Notes under the pieces: model-generated
Database searches by the model: none
The model's input: the letters and a program-made list of their open reading frames with translations, nothing else
What the model was told of the DNA's origin: nothing
Program-made: the position numbers and the translations under genes
Shown: positions 17,786-26,894 of the stretch, one piece after another
How positions within the stretch are numbered: position 1 is the first letter of the stretch
Layout of the letters: the number at the start of each line of letters is the position of its first letter
Assembly: GCF_002954775.1 (NCBI RefSeq)
Contig: NZ_PJME01000035.1
Coordinates: 37,886-101,885, forward strand
DNA length: 64,000 nt
Reading direction: 5' to 3'
Source: Streptomyces geranii
Lineage (GTDB): Bacteria > Actinomycetota > Actinomycetes > Streptomycetales > Streptomycetaceae

Positions 17786-18721
17786 TCAGGCGGTGACGGG
17801 CTCGCCCGCGGCAGCCGCGATCTCGGCGTCGGCGATGACGCCGGAGACACGACGGAGCTTCTTCATCGGGCCGATCTCGGACTCGTAGACCTTCTTGACG
17901 CCGTCGCCGAGGGACTCCGAGATGATCCGGATGTCACGGACGAGGCGGGTCAGGCCCTGCGGCTCGACGGAGGCGGCCTGGTCGGAGCCCCACATCGCGC
18001 GGTCGAGGGTGATGTGACGCTCGACGAAGGTGGCGCCGAGGGCGACCGCCGCGAGGGTGGTCTGCAGGCCGGTCTCGTGGCCGGAGTAACCGATCGGGAC
18101 GTTCGGGTACTCCTTCTCCAGCGTGTTGATGACGCGGAGGTTCAGCTCCTCGGCCTTCGCCGGGTACGTCGACGTCGCGTGGCAGAGCAGGATGTTGTCG
18201 CTGCCCAGGACCTCGACCGCGTGACGGATCTGCTTCGGGGTGGACATACCCGTCGACAGGATGACCGTACGGCCGGTCTTGCGCAGGGCGACGAGCAGCT
18301 CGTCGTCCGTCAGGGACGCGGAGGCGACCTTGTGGGCCGGGACGTCGAAGTTCTCCAGGAACGCGACGGCCTCGGTGTCCCACGGGGAGGCGAACCAGTC
18401 GATGCCGCGCTTCTTGGCGTGCTCGTCGATCTTGCGGTAGTCGTTCTCGTCGAACTCCACGCGGTGGCGGTAGTCGATGTAGGTCATGCGGCCCCAGGGG
18501 GTGTCGCGCTCGATGTCCCACTGGTCGCGCGGGGTGCAGATCTCCGGGGTGCGCTTCTGGAACTTGACCGCGTCGCAGCCGGCTTCGGCGGCCACGTCGA
18601 TCAGCTTGAAGGCGTTCTCAAGGTCACCGTTGTGGTTGATGCCGATCTCGCCGACGATGTAGACGGGCTGACCGGGGCCGGCGGTCTTCGAACCGAACGA
18701 GCGCAAGCGGGTGGAGGTCAT
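17786..18721 (-). CDS. neuB: NeuB-like nonulosonate (Kdn/sialic acid) synthase
   Basis: This 311-residue aldolase-type synthase condenses phosphoenolpyruvate with a six-carbon sugar, forming a nine-carbon ulosonate. GEIGINHNGDLENAFKLID and DAVKFQKR are the conserved barrel motifs, and GYSGHETG with FVERHITLDR gives the metal-binding part. The C-terminal antifreeze/SAF domain of Neu5Ac synthases is missing. No UDP-GlcNAc 2-epimerase is present nearby, and the next gene carries a phosphatase domain. These facts fit a mannose-6-phosphate-using Kdn-9-phosphate synthase better than a Neu5Ac synthase. It starts 12 bp after the NeuA-like gene, in the same operon. Confidence 0.88.
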   Translation of the reverse strand: MTSTRLRSFGSKTAGPGQPVYIVGEIGINHNGDLENAFKLIDVAAEAGCDAVKFQKRTPEICTPRDQWDIERDTPWGRMTYIDYRHRVEFDENDYRKIDEHAKKRGIDWFASPWDTEAVAFLENFDVPAHKVASASLTDDELLVALRKTGRTVILSTGMSTPKQIRHAVEVLGSDNILLCHATSTYPAKAEELNLRVINTLEKEYPNVPIGYSGHETGLQTTLAAVALGATFVERHITLDRAMWGSDQAASVEPQGLTRLVRDIRIISESLGDGVKKVYESEIGPMKKLRRVSGVIADAEIAAAAGEPVTA

Positions 18722-18733
18722 TCTGGGGGTTCC

Positions 18734-20053
18734 TTACTTCTTGTTGAGGGGGTCGAGAGAGGGGCCGAGGATCCAGCTGGCGATCTCTCGGATCGCGCCG
18801 TCGCCGCCTGTGACGGTGGTGACCGCGCGTGCGGCGCCGCGCACAACGTCGTGGGCGCTCGCGACCGCCACGGGCCAGCCCACCAGGGCGAAGCACGGGA
18901 GGTCGTTGACGTCGTTGCCGACGTAGAGCACGCGCTCCGGCGCGATGCCCTGCTCCTCGCACCACTGCTTCAGCGCGAGGTCTTTCCGGTCGATGCCGTG
19001 CAGCACGGGCAGCTGTAGCTTCCGTGCGCGGGCGGCGACGACCGGGTTCTGTTCCGAGGACAGGATCAGCATGCGCAGGCCGCTCTTGCGCAGCGCGGCG
19101 ATGCCGAGTCCGTCGCCGCGGTGCACGGAGACGAATTCCCGTCCTTCGGAGTCGATCAGCACCCGGTCATCGGTCTGGGTGCCGTCGAAGTCGAGTACGA
19201 CCGCGTCGATGTCGTCGGCGGTCGGGAGGGCGCCGGGGCGTTCCGCGTCGAAGAGCGTCGCGAGGGCCCGGGCGCGGGCGAGGTCGTGCGGGTCGTCGAT
19301 CTCCAGCACGCGGGCCGGGTCGGTGCGCACGGGTTCGGTGTGACCGAAGAAACGGTGCTTCGACTTACGGAAGCCGGTGGCGTCCATCGCGTAGACGGCG
19401 CCGGTCTCCAGCAGGTCCTGGGGGCGGTCCTGGCGGCGGGGCCGGAAGGACTTGTCGTGATTCACGCCATAGCCGCCGCCGACGGTCACCGTCTCCGTCG
19501 TGGTCACGGTGTCGGTGCCGCCCTCGACGGCCGCGCTCTCGCCGGGCGCGGGCTGCGGGTCGTCGGCCGCGTCGCGCCAGATGAAGCCGTGGAAGGGGGC
19601 GACGGTCAGCGCGCTGTCCGCGCCGTTGTTCACGACCGCGCCGACGACGCCGTCGACGTCCTCGCGGATGATGAACGGGCTGGTGCACTGCACGAGCAGC
19701 ACCACGTCGACCTTGGCGTTGTGCAGCGTCTCGTGGGCGTCCATGGCGTGCAGGACGGCGGCCTCGGAGGTCGCGGTGTCACCGGCGATGGCGGCGGGAC
19801 GCAGCACGACCTCGGCGCCGGCCTGGCGGGCCGCGGCGGCGATGGCCTGGTCGTCGGTGGAGACGACGACGTCCGTGACCAGCTTGGCGGCGAGGCACTC
19901 GCGCACCGCGCGGGCGACCAGCGGGACCCCGCCGACCGGCAGCAGGTTCTTCGCGGGTACGCCCTTGGAGCCGCCTCTCGCGGGGATGACCGCGAGCACG
20001 CGGGGCCGCGCGGTCGCTCGGCCCGCTTGCGGGTTGGACTCCGGCTTGGACAT
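18734..20053 (-). CDS. neuA: CMP-nonulosonate synthetase fused to a KdsC-like HAD phosphatase
   Basis: This 439-residue bifunctional protein joins two steps. Residues about 18-265 form a CMP-sialic acid synthetase (VIPARGGSKGVPAKNL at the nucleotide loop, LLVQCTSPF, and ETGAVYAMDATGF). Residues about 280-430 form a HAD phosphatase of the KdsC/Kdn-9-phosphatase type (VVLDFDGTQTDDR, SSEQN, GNDVNDLPCF). In order, phosphatase then CMP activation follow the synthase encoded next door. The ATG at 20053 has AAGGAG eight bases upstream; an upstream in-frame extension lacks homology. A Gly/Thr-rich insert (about 175-200) is not conserved in the family. Confidence 0.9.
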   Translation of the reverse strand: MSKPESNPQAGRATARPRVLAVIPARGGSKGVPAKNLLPVGGVPLVARAVRECLAAKLVTDVVVSTDDQAIAAAARQAGAEVVLRPAAIAGDTATSEAAVLHAMDAHETLHNAKVDVVLLVQCTSPFIIREDVDGVVGAVVNNGADSALTVAPFHGFIWRDAADDPQPAPGESAAVEGGTDTVTTTETVTVGGGYGVNHDKSFRPRRQDRPQDLLETGAVYAMDATGFRKSKHRFFGHTEPVRTDPARVLEIDDPHDLARARALATLFDAERPGALPTADDIDAVVLDFDGTQTDDRVLIDSEGREFVSVHRGDGLGIAALRKSGLRMLILSSEQNPVVAARARKLQLPVLHGIDRKDLALKQWCEEQGIAPERVLYVGNDVNDLPCFALVGWPVAVASAHDVVRGAARAVTTVTGGDGAIREIASWILGPSLDPLNKK

Positions 20054-20118
20054 TGCCTGTACTCCTTGACGCTCTTCGCGTGCTTGACGTTCGTGTGCCT
20101 GACGGGGAACCCGGTCGG

Positions 20119-21411
20119 TCACAGCTCCCCCATGCGCCGGATCACGGGCGCGACGCGCTGCACGCCGTGCCGGTAGGCGCCGCGGGCCGCGCGACGCACG
20201 ATCTGCCGCACCGCTCCCGGCTCCTTGTCGGCGGCCGGGGCTCCGGGCAGCGGAACGCCGTCGGGGCCGAGGTGGTGCCGAGCGAGAATACCCGGCAAAT
20301 ATCCGGGAGCCGTCATCGGTGTGTAGTACGGGGCCAGGGGCGGAAGCTTCGAGGATCCCAGAAGACGGTCGATCCTGTCGCGTGCGGCGTCGAAGGCCGT
20401 CTCGTACGAGCCATCGGCCGCGACACCTTGCCGAGCCACCCAGTCCGTGTCCGGAACCGGCTGGTGACCGGCGTCCAACTGCTCCCAGGAGGCGAGGCAG
20501 CCGGAGCCGACGAAGTGGTGGTTGCCGAGCGCCTCGCGCACGCCGAGGTCGCTCAGCACGACGGTCGGGATGGAGCGGTGCAGGGACTCGAGCGCGGCCG
20601 TCGAGCTGACGGTGACCAGCAGGTCCGTGCGGTCCAGGACCTCGCCCATGTGCCCGTAGACCAGCTTGAAGTTGGGCGGAAGGTCGGCGCGCTGGGCCAG
20701 TTTCTGGTAGGGCAGTTCCTCGATGTGCGTGGTGTGCTCGCCGGGCTTGGAGCGCAGCTTGAGCAGCACCTCGCGCTCGGGGTGCAGCTTCGCGTGCTGC
20801 ACGAGCCGGTCGAGGAGATACGTGCGGTCCTTGCGGCTCTCCGGGACGGAGGGCTGGGCGGCGAACACCACGGTGTACGGGTGACCATGCTCACCTGTGT
20901 ATGCCGAACCGCCGAGAAAGGGGAGTGCGACTTCGGTCACAGCGGACGAATCGGCGCCGACTCCGTCGTACACGGCCTTGAAACGGTCGGCGTCCTGGCG
21001 GGAGTTCGCGAGGACCAGGTCGGCGCCGTGGCGCAGCAGGAGACCGTCGGCGAGCTTCTCGTAGACGACGCCGACGTAGCCGGTGACGACGACGGGGCGC
21101 AGGGCGGTCTCGTCCCACACGTGTCCGAGGCCGTGCAGCATCGCCTGGACGCCGCCGCCGACCAGGGCGAGCACGAGGATGTCGTACGGCTCCTCCTGGT
21201 CCATGGCCCGCAGGAACTCAAGGGCGGTCACTTCGCGCAGGGAGTCCGCCTTGACCCCTACCTCCTGGAGCTGGCGGGCGGTGGGGGTGGCCCGGCCTCT
21301 GAGGAGGTAGCCGTCAAGATGAATGTCCGAATTATCAGGAGAAATACGGCTGGCAGTGAGCGCACCCCATTTCCACCGAGTGTCGGAATCGGCGAGGACG
21401 GCAACCCTCAT
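20119..21411 (-). CDS. Putative GT-B glycosyltransferase (DUF6716-like)
   Basis: This 430-residue soluble protein is the first gene of the minus-strand Kdn operon. It starts MRVAVLADSDTRWKWG, has an alternating Rossmann pattern (VVVTGYVGVVYEKLADGLLLR, LVLANSRQDADRF) and a later LLVTVSSTAALESLHRSIPTVV, a motif typical of nucleotide-sugar or CDP-alcohol transferases in wall polymer synthesis. I recall these being catalogued as DUF6716 putative glycosyltransferases. The ATG at 21411 is chosen because homology-like sequence begins there; a longer in-frame form reaches 21441. The sugar and acceptor are unknown. Confidence 0.65.
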   Translation of the reverse strand: MRVAVLADSDTRWKWGALTASRISPDNSDIHLDGYLLRGRATPTARQLQEVGVKADSLREVTALEFLRAMDQEEPYDILVLALVGGGVQAMLHGLGHVWDETALRPVVVTGYVGVVYEKLADGLLLRHGADLVLANSRQDADRFKAVYDGVGADSSAVTEVALPFLGGSAYTGEHGHPYTVVFAAQPSVPESRKDRTYLLDRLVQHAKLHPEREVLLKLRSKPGEHTTHIEELPYQKLAQRADLPPNFKLVYGHMGEVLDRTDLLVTVSSTAALESLHRSIPTVVLSDLGVREALGNHHFVGSGCLASWEQLDAGHQPVPDTDWVARQGVAADGSYETAFDAARDRIDRLLGSSKLPPLAPYYTPMTAPGYLPGILARHHLGPDGVPLPGAPAADKEPGAVRQIVRRAARGAYRHGVQRVAPVIRRMGEL

Positions 21412-21514
21412 GGGGCTCGTGGTACTGGCTGGCACGCCCAAGACCTTAAGCCGACATGGGGGGCTTCCGCCGAATCCGGGGGCAACAAAGGGTTAACAAA
21501 AGGTCGCGTCGGCT

Positions 21515-21554
21515 TGAATCAAGACGTCAAACGTGCAGAAACCCCCTTGATTCA
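21515..21554. promoter_or_regulatory. Inverted repeat in the divergent glycan promoter region
   Basis: TGAATCAAG (21515-21523) and CTTGATTCA (21546-21554) form perfect 9-bp arms with 22 bases between them. They lie in the 222-bp gap between the divergent genes at 20119-21411 and 21634-22620. This could be a shared operator or a leader hairpin for the minus-strand operon. No regulator gene is adjacent. Confidence 0.5.
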
Positions 21555-21633
21555 CCGGCCGGACACATGTAGTTCACCCGACATCAAACCCCGGGTAAAG
21601 TGAGACCACCGGAGAGGCTCTAACCTCGGACGC

Positions 21634-22620
21634 GTGGTCAAGCTCTCCGTCATCGTGCCGTTCTACAACGTGCAGCAATACGCGCCCGACACTCTGAAGA
21701 GTCTGCGCGCCAACGCGCGCGACGACTTCGAGTTCATCCTCGTCGACGACTGCTCTCGCGACGAGACTCCGGACATCCTCGCGCGCGCAGAGCGCGAGCT
21801 GCCGGGCGCCGTGCTGGTCAGCCACGAGAAGAACGGAGGCCTGGCCACCGCCCGCAACACCGGTATCGACAAAGCGCGTGGCGAATACCTCACGTTCCTC
21901 GACGGCGACGACTGGCTCGCCCCCGGCTATTTCCCTCAACTCCTCGCCGCTATTGAGGAGTTGGGCTGCGATTTCGTTCGTACCGACCATGTGCAGTGCA
22001 CAGGCAACAGGCGCGCGATCCACCACGTCCCACACGGCCGACGCGGGGTGGTGATGTCGCCGAGGGACGCGATCCTGCCCACCGACCGCTCCACCTCCGT
22101 CGACTACGCCTATGCCTGGGCGGGCATCTACCACCGCCGGCTCGTCGACCGCGGAATCCTGCACTTCACCGACGGGCTGCGTACGGCGGAGGACCGGCCG
22201 TGGATCTGGAAGCTGCACCGGGAGGCGGAGTCGTTCGCCGCCGTCGGGCTGCTCGGCGTCTTCTACCGGCGTGGGGTCGCCTCCTCGCTCACCCAAATCG
22301 GTGATGTTCGCCAACTCGACTTCATCCGGGCCTTCGACCAGGTCATCGAGGAAACGGCCCGCGACCCCGAGGCCGATAGGCTGCTGCCCAAAGCAGTGCG
22401 CACCTACTGCGCGATCATGGCTCATCATCTCGGAGCGATCGAGAGGTTCGAACCCGCCGTGGCCCGAAAACTGCGCTCGCTGAGCGCCGCCGCGCTGAAG
22501 CGGATGCCGCAGGACGTCCTCGCGGAGGCCATCGACTCGATGGACGTCCAGCGGGCCAACCGGCTGCGGAAGGTGCGGCGCAGGCCCGTCTCCGCGTCCG
22601 CCGGGACGGTGTCCGTCTGA
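21634..22620 (+). CDS. Family 2 glycosyltransferase (copy 1)
   Basis: This 328-residue inverting GT-A transferase has SVIVPFYNVQQYAPDTL at the nucleotide strand, VDDCSRDETPDIL, and the metal-binding FLDGDDWLAPGYFP. RTAEDRPWIWKL is the likely catalytic-base region. The GTG start has TAACCT ending seven bases upstream and no ribosome site, so it is probably leaderless. The stop overlaps the start of the polysialyltransferase-like gene. A close paralogue lies at 26891-27883 in the opposite orientation, also coupled to a polysialyltransferase-like gene. It probably acts in the surface glycan pathway of this cluster. Confidence 0.88.
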   Translation: MVKLSVIVPFYNVQQYAPDTLKSLRANARDDFEFILVDDCSRDETPDILARAERELPGAVLVSHEKNGGLATARNTGIDKARGEYLTFLDGDDWLAPGYFPQLLAAIEELGCDFVRTDHVQCTGNRRAIHHVPHGRRGVVMSPRDAILPTDRSTSVDYAYAWAGIYHRRLVDRGILHFTDGLRTAEDRPWIWKLHREAESFAAVGLLGVFYRRGVASSLTQIGDVRQLDFIRAFDQVIEETARDPEADRLLPKAVRTYCAIMAHHLGAIERFEPAVARKLRSLSAAALKRMPQDVLAEAIDSMDVQRANRLRKVRRRPVSASAGTVSV

Positions 22621-24020
22621 TGGCCGGCAGCATTCCGAAGCCCAGCGGCAACCGGACCCGTACGACTCGGATCTACTGCGCGTCGACGCTGTACGGGGCC
22701 GCCACGCTGGCCGCCGCCATGGACGCCGGGCTCTTCGAGCCGGCCGACCGCCGCATCCTGCTGCTCACCAACAACGCGGCCAACCCCGAGATCACCCCCG
22801 GGGTCGACGCGATGTCCGGTTTCGACCGGGTGAGCGCGCGGTTCGACGAGGTCCTGTCCTGGAACGAGACGATCGCCCCCTTCCACCCCAGCGGCTGGGG
22901 CCCGCGCGCCGACGACGTCCCGCTGTGGGAGCGGCATCTGCGGCTGCTGTGGAACCTCGGTGCCGACAACATCGAGCTGGTCGTCGAGTCCGTGCAGGTC
23001 TACCCGGCGCTCGCGCTGTGCCAGCTGTTCACCGGCGCCCCCGTCGACGTCTACGCGGACGGCCTCATAAGTTATGGCCCCACACGCGAGAAGATCGACG
23101 CGCTGGTGGGCACCCGTATCGGGCGCCTGCTGCACCTCGACCTCGTCCCGGGCCTCACCCCGCTGCTGCTCACCGAGTTCGACGTGCCCGCCGAACTGGT
23201 GCCGTCCGAGGCGTTCCTGAAGGTGCTGGGCGAACTCGCCGAGGCCGAGCCGGAGACGGATCCTGAGACGGCGAAGCTCCCCGCCGGGCAGCCCGCGCTG
23301 CTGCTCGGCCAGTACCTCTCCGCGCTGGGCATCCTCACCCCGCACGAGGAGGAGGAACTGCATCTGCGTATGGTGCGCGGCGCCGTGAAGGCCGGGCACC
23401 GCTCGCTGGTCTTCAAGCCGCACCCGACAGCGCCGACCGCCTGGTCGGGCTCGCTGGAGGTGGAGGCGAAGAAGCTCGGCGCCGAACTCACCGTCCTGGA
23501 CGGGCCCGTGCTCGCCGAGGTCCTCTTCCAGCGGCTGCGCCCCGCGCTGGTCGTCGGCTGCTTCTCCACCGGCCTGTTCACGGCGGCGGGCCTGTACGGC
23601 CTCCCGGTCGCCCGGGTCGGCACGGACACCGTCCTGGAGAAGATCGCGCCGTACCAGAACAGCAACCGCGTACCGCTGACCATCGTGGACGCGCTGCTGC
23701 CGGACCTCGCGGACGCCAAGGCCGTGCAGAAGTGGTCGCTGCCGTCCGAGAAGCAGGTCGGCAAGACGCTGTCCGGGCTGCTCAAGGCGATCGGCTTCTG
23801 CATGCAGCCCCGGATCTACCCGAGGCTGCGTCCGGAGGCGGAGACGTATCTCTCCAAGCACCTCACCGAGCAGACCTGGCGCTACTTCAAGCGCCGCCGG
23901 CTGACCTCGCTGGCGCTGCCCGGCGCGCTGCCGTCCCAGCTGTCGTTCATCCCGCGCAACGCGACCGTGCGCCGGATCGCGCGCCGGGCACGGGCGTTGA
24001 GCAAAACGGTGAAGCGGTGA
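22620..24020 (+). CDS. Polysialyltransferase-like protein (copy 1)
   Basis: This 466-residue GT-B-like protein belongs to the bacterial alpha-2,8-polysialyltransferase family. It shows VDVYADGLISYGP (acidic-Gly motif), VFKPHPTAP (the HP motif that contacts the CMP donor) and VVGCFSTGLFTAAGL (the S motif). Its ATG overlaps the GT2 stop (TGATG), so the two are translationally coupled. The expected role is adding Kdn or a related nonulosonate to a growing wall polymer. It resembles the product of 25545-26894 along its length. Confidence 0.85.
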   Translation: MAGSIPKPSGNRTRTTRIYCASTLYGAATLAAAMDAGLFEPADRRILLLTNNAANPEITPGVDAMSGFDRVSARFDEVLSWNETIAPFHPSGWGPRADDVPLWERHLRLLWNLGADNIELVVESVQVYPALALCQLFTGAPVDVYADGLISYGPTREKIDALVGTRIGRLLHLDLVPGLTPLLLTEFDVPAELVPSEAFLKVLGELAEAEPETDPETAKLPAGQPALLLGQYLSALGILTPHEEEELHLRMVRGAVKAGHRSLVFKPHPTAPTAWSGSLEVEAKKLGAELTVLDGPVLAEVLFQRLRPALVVGCFSTGLFTAAGLYGLPVARVGTDTVLEKIAPYQNSNRVPLTIVDALLPDLADAKAVQKWSLPSEKQVGKTLSGLLKAIGFCMQPRIYPRLRPEAETYLSKHLTEQTWRYFKRRRLTSLALPGALPSQLSFIPRNATVRRIARRARALSKTVKR

Positions 24021-24273
24021 CAACGGGCCCCGCGGGCATCTAATCTGCCGAACGCGTCGCCACCGATTCGTATACGGACCACATACGGAGACGGGTGGCG
24101 GCGCGTTGGCGTGCGCGCAACCTTCGAGTGCGTGCATACGTCAATGAGCTGACCGGTTATTCATCCGTGAGAGTTCTGTGCTACCTCTTTGGGTTGCTCC
24201 TGACTCTCCTGGTTACCGTCGATGAGTCAGCTTCGCTTCCCCCCTTCTTGTCCCCGCTGCGAAAGGCCACCCG
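24021..24273 (+). promoter_or_regulatory. Long leader/promoter region of the acyltransferase gene
   Basis: This 253-bp stretch has no gene. TAATCT at 24041-24046, in a context like the TAACCT promoter of the 21634 GT2 gene, is a candidate -10 box, which would leave a leader of roughly 220 bases. It also holds an imperfect direct repeat (ATACGGA..ACATACGGA, 24072-24090). GAAAGG precedes the acyltransferase ATG by about six bases. Confidence 0.4.
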
Positions 24274-25473
24274 ATGACCGCGGCCGACCAGACCATGGCA
24301 CCCCCGCTCCCGGCTCCGCCGCCGGGTCCGCGGTCCGGGAGTGCCGAAGCGGCCGTCCCGCCCTCCGCCGAGGGCAAGAAGGCCCGGCCGGTCAGTCGGC
24401 TCAGGGCGCTGGACGGACTGCGGCTGGTGGCCGCGCTGATGGTCTGCATGTACCACTTCGCCGGCAAGAACGGCACGGTCGCCGAGTCCTGGAACCAGTC
24501 GCCCGGTGTGATGTTCCCGACCCTGTCCCAGTTCGCCACCTACGGCAGCCTCGGGGTGCAGTTCTTCTTCGTCATCAGCGGCTTCGTGATCTGCATGAGC
24601 AGCTGGGGCAAGACGCTGGGCGACTTCTTCCGCTCGCGCATCGCGCGCCTCTACCCGGCTTACTGGGTGGCGCTCGTCATGGTCACCGCCGCCTCGTTCC
24701 TGATGCCGGTGGTCGTGCACCATGTGCGCGCCGACGAGTTCCTGCTCAACTTCACGATGATGCAGCAGCCGCTGGGCAGCTCGCGCGTCCTGGGCGTGTG
24801 CTGGACCCTCTGGGTCGAGCTGAAGTTCTACGTACTGTTCGCGCTGTTCGTGGTCTGGAAGGGCGTCACCTACCGCCGGGTGGTGACCTTCTGCATCCTG
24901 TGGACGCTGGCCGGCGCCTTCGCCCGGGTCGCGGACAACCCGCTGATCTCCGAGCTGACCTTCCGCGACCACGCCCCCTTCTTCATCGGCGGCCTGGCCC
25001 TGTACCTGATCCACCGCTACGGCAGCGACCTGCTCCTGTGGGGCATCGTCGGCATGTCGTTCCTGCTGGGCCAGCGCTACTCGGTGACGGCCCTGTGGCA
25101 CCCGGGCGCGCAGGGCGACTTCGTGCGCAACCCGTACGTCATCCAGGGCATCGTGCTGCTCGCCTTCGCGTCGGTCGCGGTGGTCGCACTGGGCTGGACC
25201 CGCTGGGCGAACTGGAACTGGCTGACGATCGCGGGCGCGCTGACGTACCCCTTCTACCTGATCCACGAGCACCTGGGCTGGTTCTTCATCCGGATCCTGC
25301 ACCGCGGCTGGGGCCTCGACCCCTACCTGACGATCCTCGCGTCGGTGGCGGGCCTGCTGTCGCTGGCCTGGCTGATGCACAGGTTCATCGAGCGGCCGTT
25401 CGGGTCGCGGCTGAAGCGGACGATGACACTGCAGTCGAAGCAGCTGGGCGAGAAGCTGAAGCTGTCGATGTGA
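24274..25473 (+). CDS. Acyltransferase family 3 membrane protein
   Basis: This 399-residue OafA/YrhL-like membrane acyltransferase has a proline-rich cytoplasmic N-terminus and about ten membrane segments. The family signature RLRALDGLRLVAALMVCMYH, with the essential histidine, lies at about 46-65, followed by GVQFFFVISGFVI and FFRSRIARLYPAYW. Such proteins move acetyl or other acyl groups onto sugars during polymer export. It sits between the two GT2/polysialyltransferase-like pairs, so O-acylation of the surface glycan is the obvious guess. Confidence 0.88.
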   Translation: MTAADQTMAPPLPAPPPGPRSGSAEAAVPPSAEGKKARPVSRLRALDGLRLVAALMVCMYHFAGKNGTVAESWNQSPGVMFPTLSQFATYGSLGVQFFFVISGFVICMSSWGKTLGDFFRSRIARLYPAYWVALVMVTAASFLMPVVVHHVRADEFLLNFTMMQQPLGSSRVLGVCWTLWVELKFYVLFALFVVWKGVTYRRVVTFCILWTLAGAFARVADNPLISELTFRDHAPFFIGGLALYLIHRYGSDLLLWGIVGMSFLLGQRYSVTALWHPGAQGDFVRNPYVIQGIVLLAFASVAVVALGWTRWANWNWLTIAGALTYPFYLIHEHLGWFFIRILHRGWGLDPYLTILASVAGLLSLAWLMHRFIERPFGSRLKRTMTLQSKQLGEKLKLSM

Positions 25474-25480
25474 GCTGAGT

Positions 25481-25527
25481 ACGTGAGAGGGCCCGGGGTC
25501 GGTATCCGACCCCGGGCCCTCTCACGT
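25481..25527. terminator. Bidirectional terminator with perfect 22-bp stem
   Basis: A perfect inverted repeat with 22-bp arms (25481-25502 and 25506-25527) and a TAT loop lies between the convergent acyltransferase (stop 25473) and polysialyltransferase-like copy 2 (stop 25545). It is the strongest terminator-like hairpin noticed in the window. Confidence 0.92.
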
Positions 25528-25544
25528 TCCGTATCCGTGTCCCG

Positions 25545-26894
25545 TCAGGACTGTGCCGCCCTGATCCGCTTCACGACCTTGCGGACCGTCGGGTTGCGCC
25601 GCAGCGTCTCCGCGCGGACCGTGCTGCCGCCGGGGAGGCGGAGGCTGGTCAGGCGGCGGCGCTTGAAGTAGTGGGCGTTCTCCGACAGATGGGTCGACAG
25701 CCAGACGGCCACCTCTTCGCGCAGCTGCGAGTGCTTGCGGGACTGCATGCAGTACCCGACCGCCTTCACCAGCGGCTCCAGGCGCGCGACCAGCCCCGGA
25801 TCGTCGGACGGCACGCCGATGCTGGACGCGAGGTCGCGTTCGGCGTTGGGCAGGGCCGCGTCGATGATGGTGAGCGGGATGCGGTTGCTGTTCTCGTAGG
25901 GCGTGATGGCGTCGAGGAGCGACTCCGTGCCGACCCGGGCGACCGGGATGCCGTAGAAGGTCGCGGCGGTCATCAGGGCGGTGGAGAAGCAGCCGACGAC
26001 CAGTTGCGGCTTCAGGTACGCGAACACCGTCTCGGCGAGCACCGGTTCGTTGAGGACGCTCAGGTGCACGCCGAGGTCCGTGGCGGCGGTCTGCAGGGAC
26101 GTGGAGTACGCGGCCGGGGCGCTCGGGTGCGGCTTGAACAGGACGGCGGTGTGGCCGGCCTTGGCCGCGGCCCGGAGCATCCGGACGTGCAGCTCCTCCT
26201 CTTCCTCCTGGGTGATGAGGTTGATGGCGGACAGGTACTGACCGAGGAGCACGGCCGTCGGACGGTTCTCGGCCGGGATACGGGCGGCGAGCAGGTCGAA
26301 GCCCTGCTCCCCGATCTCGTTGAGGACCTCGACGATCGGCTCGTTCGGGATCGGCACCGGCTCCACGCCGTACTCGGCGAGCAGCAGGGGCCGCAGTCCC
26401 GGTATGAGGTCGAGGTGCAGAACCCGGGCGATACGGCTGCTCATGCCGTGCGGGATGCGGTTGCGGGTGGGGCCGTAGCTCATCAGGCCGTCCGCGTACA
26501 CGTGGATCGGGCTGTCGGCGAAGATCTCGGCGACCGCGCGGGACGGGTTCGCCTGGATCGACTCGCAGGCGATCTCGACGGGCTCGTCACCGAGGTTCCA
26601 GGCCAGTCGTACGGCCTTCTCCCACATGATCGCGTCCTGCGCGCGGGGGGACCAGCCTGCCGGGTGGTGCGGGGAGATGAACTCGTTCCAGGAGCGCACC
26701 TCGTCGAACTCGGGGCGCAGCTTCTCGAAGCCGGCCATCCGGTCGAGCGGGGTACCGACCTCCGGGATGGCGGCCGTGTTGCTGACGACGAGGATGCGGC
26801 GGTGGTCCTCGCGCGGGCCGAAGAGGTCGGCGCGGAGGGCGGCCGTGACGGTCGCCGCGGCGTACTGCGTCGCCGAGAAGAAGATCTGGATCAT
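25545..26894 (-). CDS. Polysialyltransferase-like protein (copy 2)
   Basis: This 449-residue paralogue of the 22620-24020 product has the same motif order: IHVYADGLMSYGP, VLFKPHPSAP and VVGCFSTALMTAATF. The C-terminal YFKRRRLTSLRLPG block is shared with copy 1. The start overlaps the stop of GT2 copy 2 (ATGA). Each member of the pair may form a different linkage or act on a different acceptor. Confidence 0.85.
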   Translation of the reverse strand: MIQIFFSATQYAAATVTAALRADLFGPREDHRRILVVSNTAAIPEVGTPLDRMAGFEKLRPEFDEVRSWNEFISPHHPAGWSPRAQDAIMWEKAVRLAWNLGDEPVEIACESIQANPSRAVAEIFADSPIHVYADGLMSYGPTRNRIPHGMSSRIARVLHLDLIPGLRPLLLAEYGVEPVPIPNEPIVEVLNEIGEQGFDLLAARIPAENRPTAVLLGQYLSAINLITQEEEEELHVRMLRAAAKAGHTAVLFKPHPSAPAAYSTSLQTAATDLGVHLSVLNEPVLAETVFAYLKPQLVVGCFSTALMTAATFYGIPVARVGTESLLDAITPYENSNRIPLTIIDAALPNAERDLASSIGVPSDDPGLVARLEPLVKAVGYCMQSRKHSQLREEVAVWLSTHLSENAHYFKRRRLTSLRLPGGSTVRAETLRRNPTVRKVVKRIRAAQS

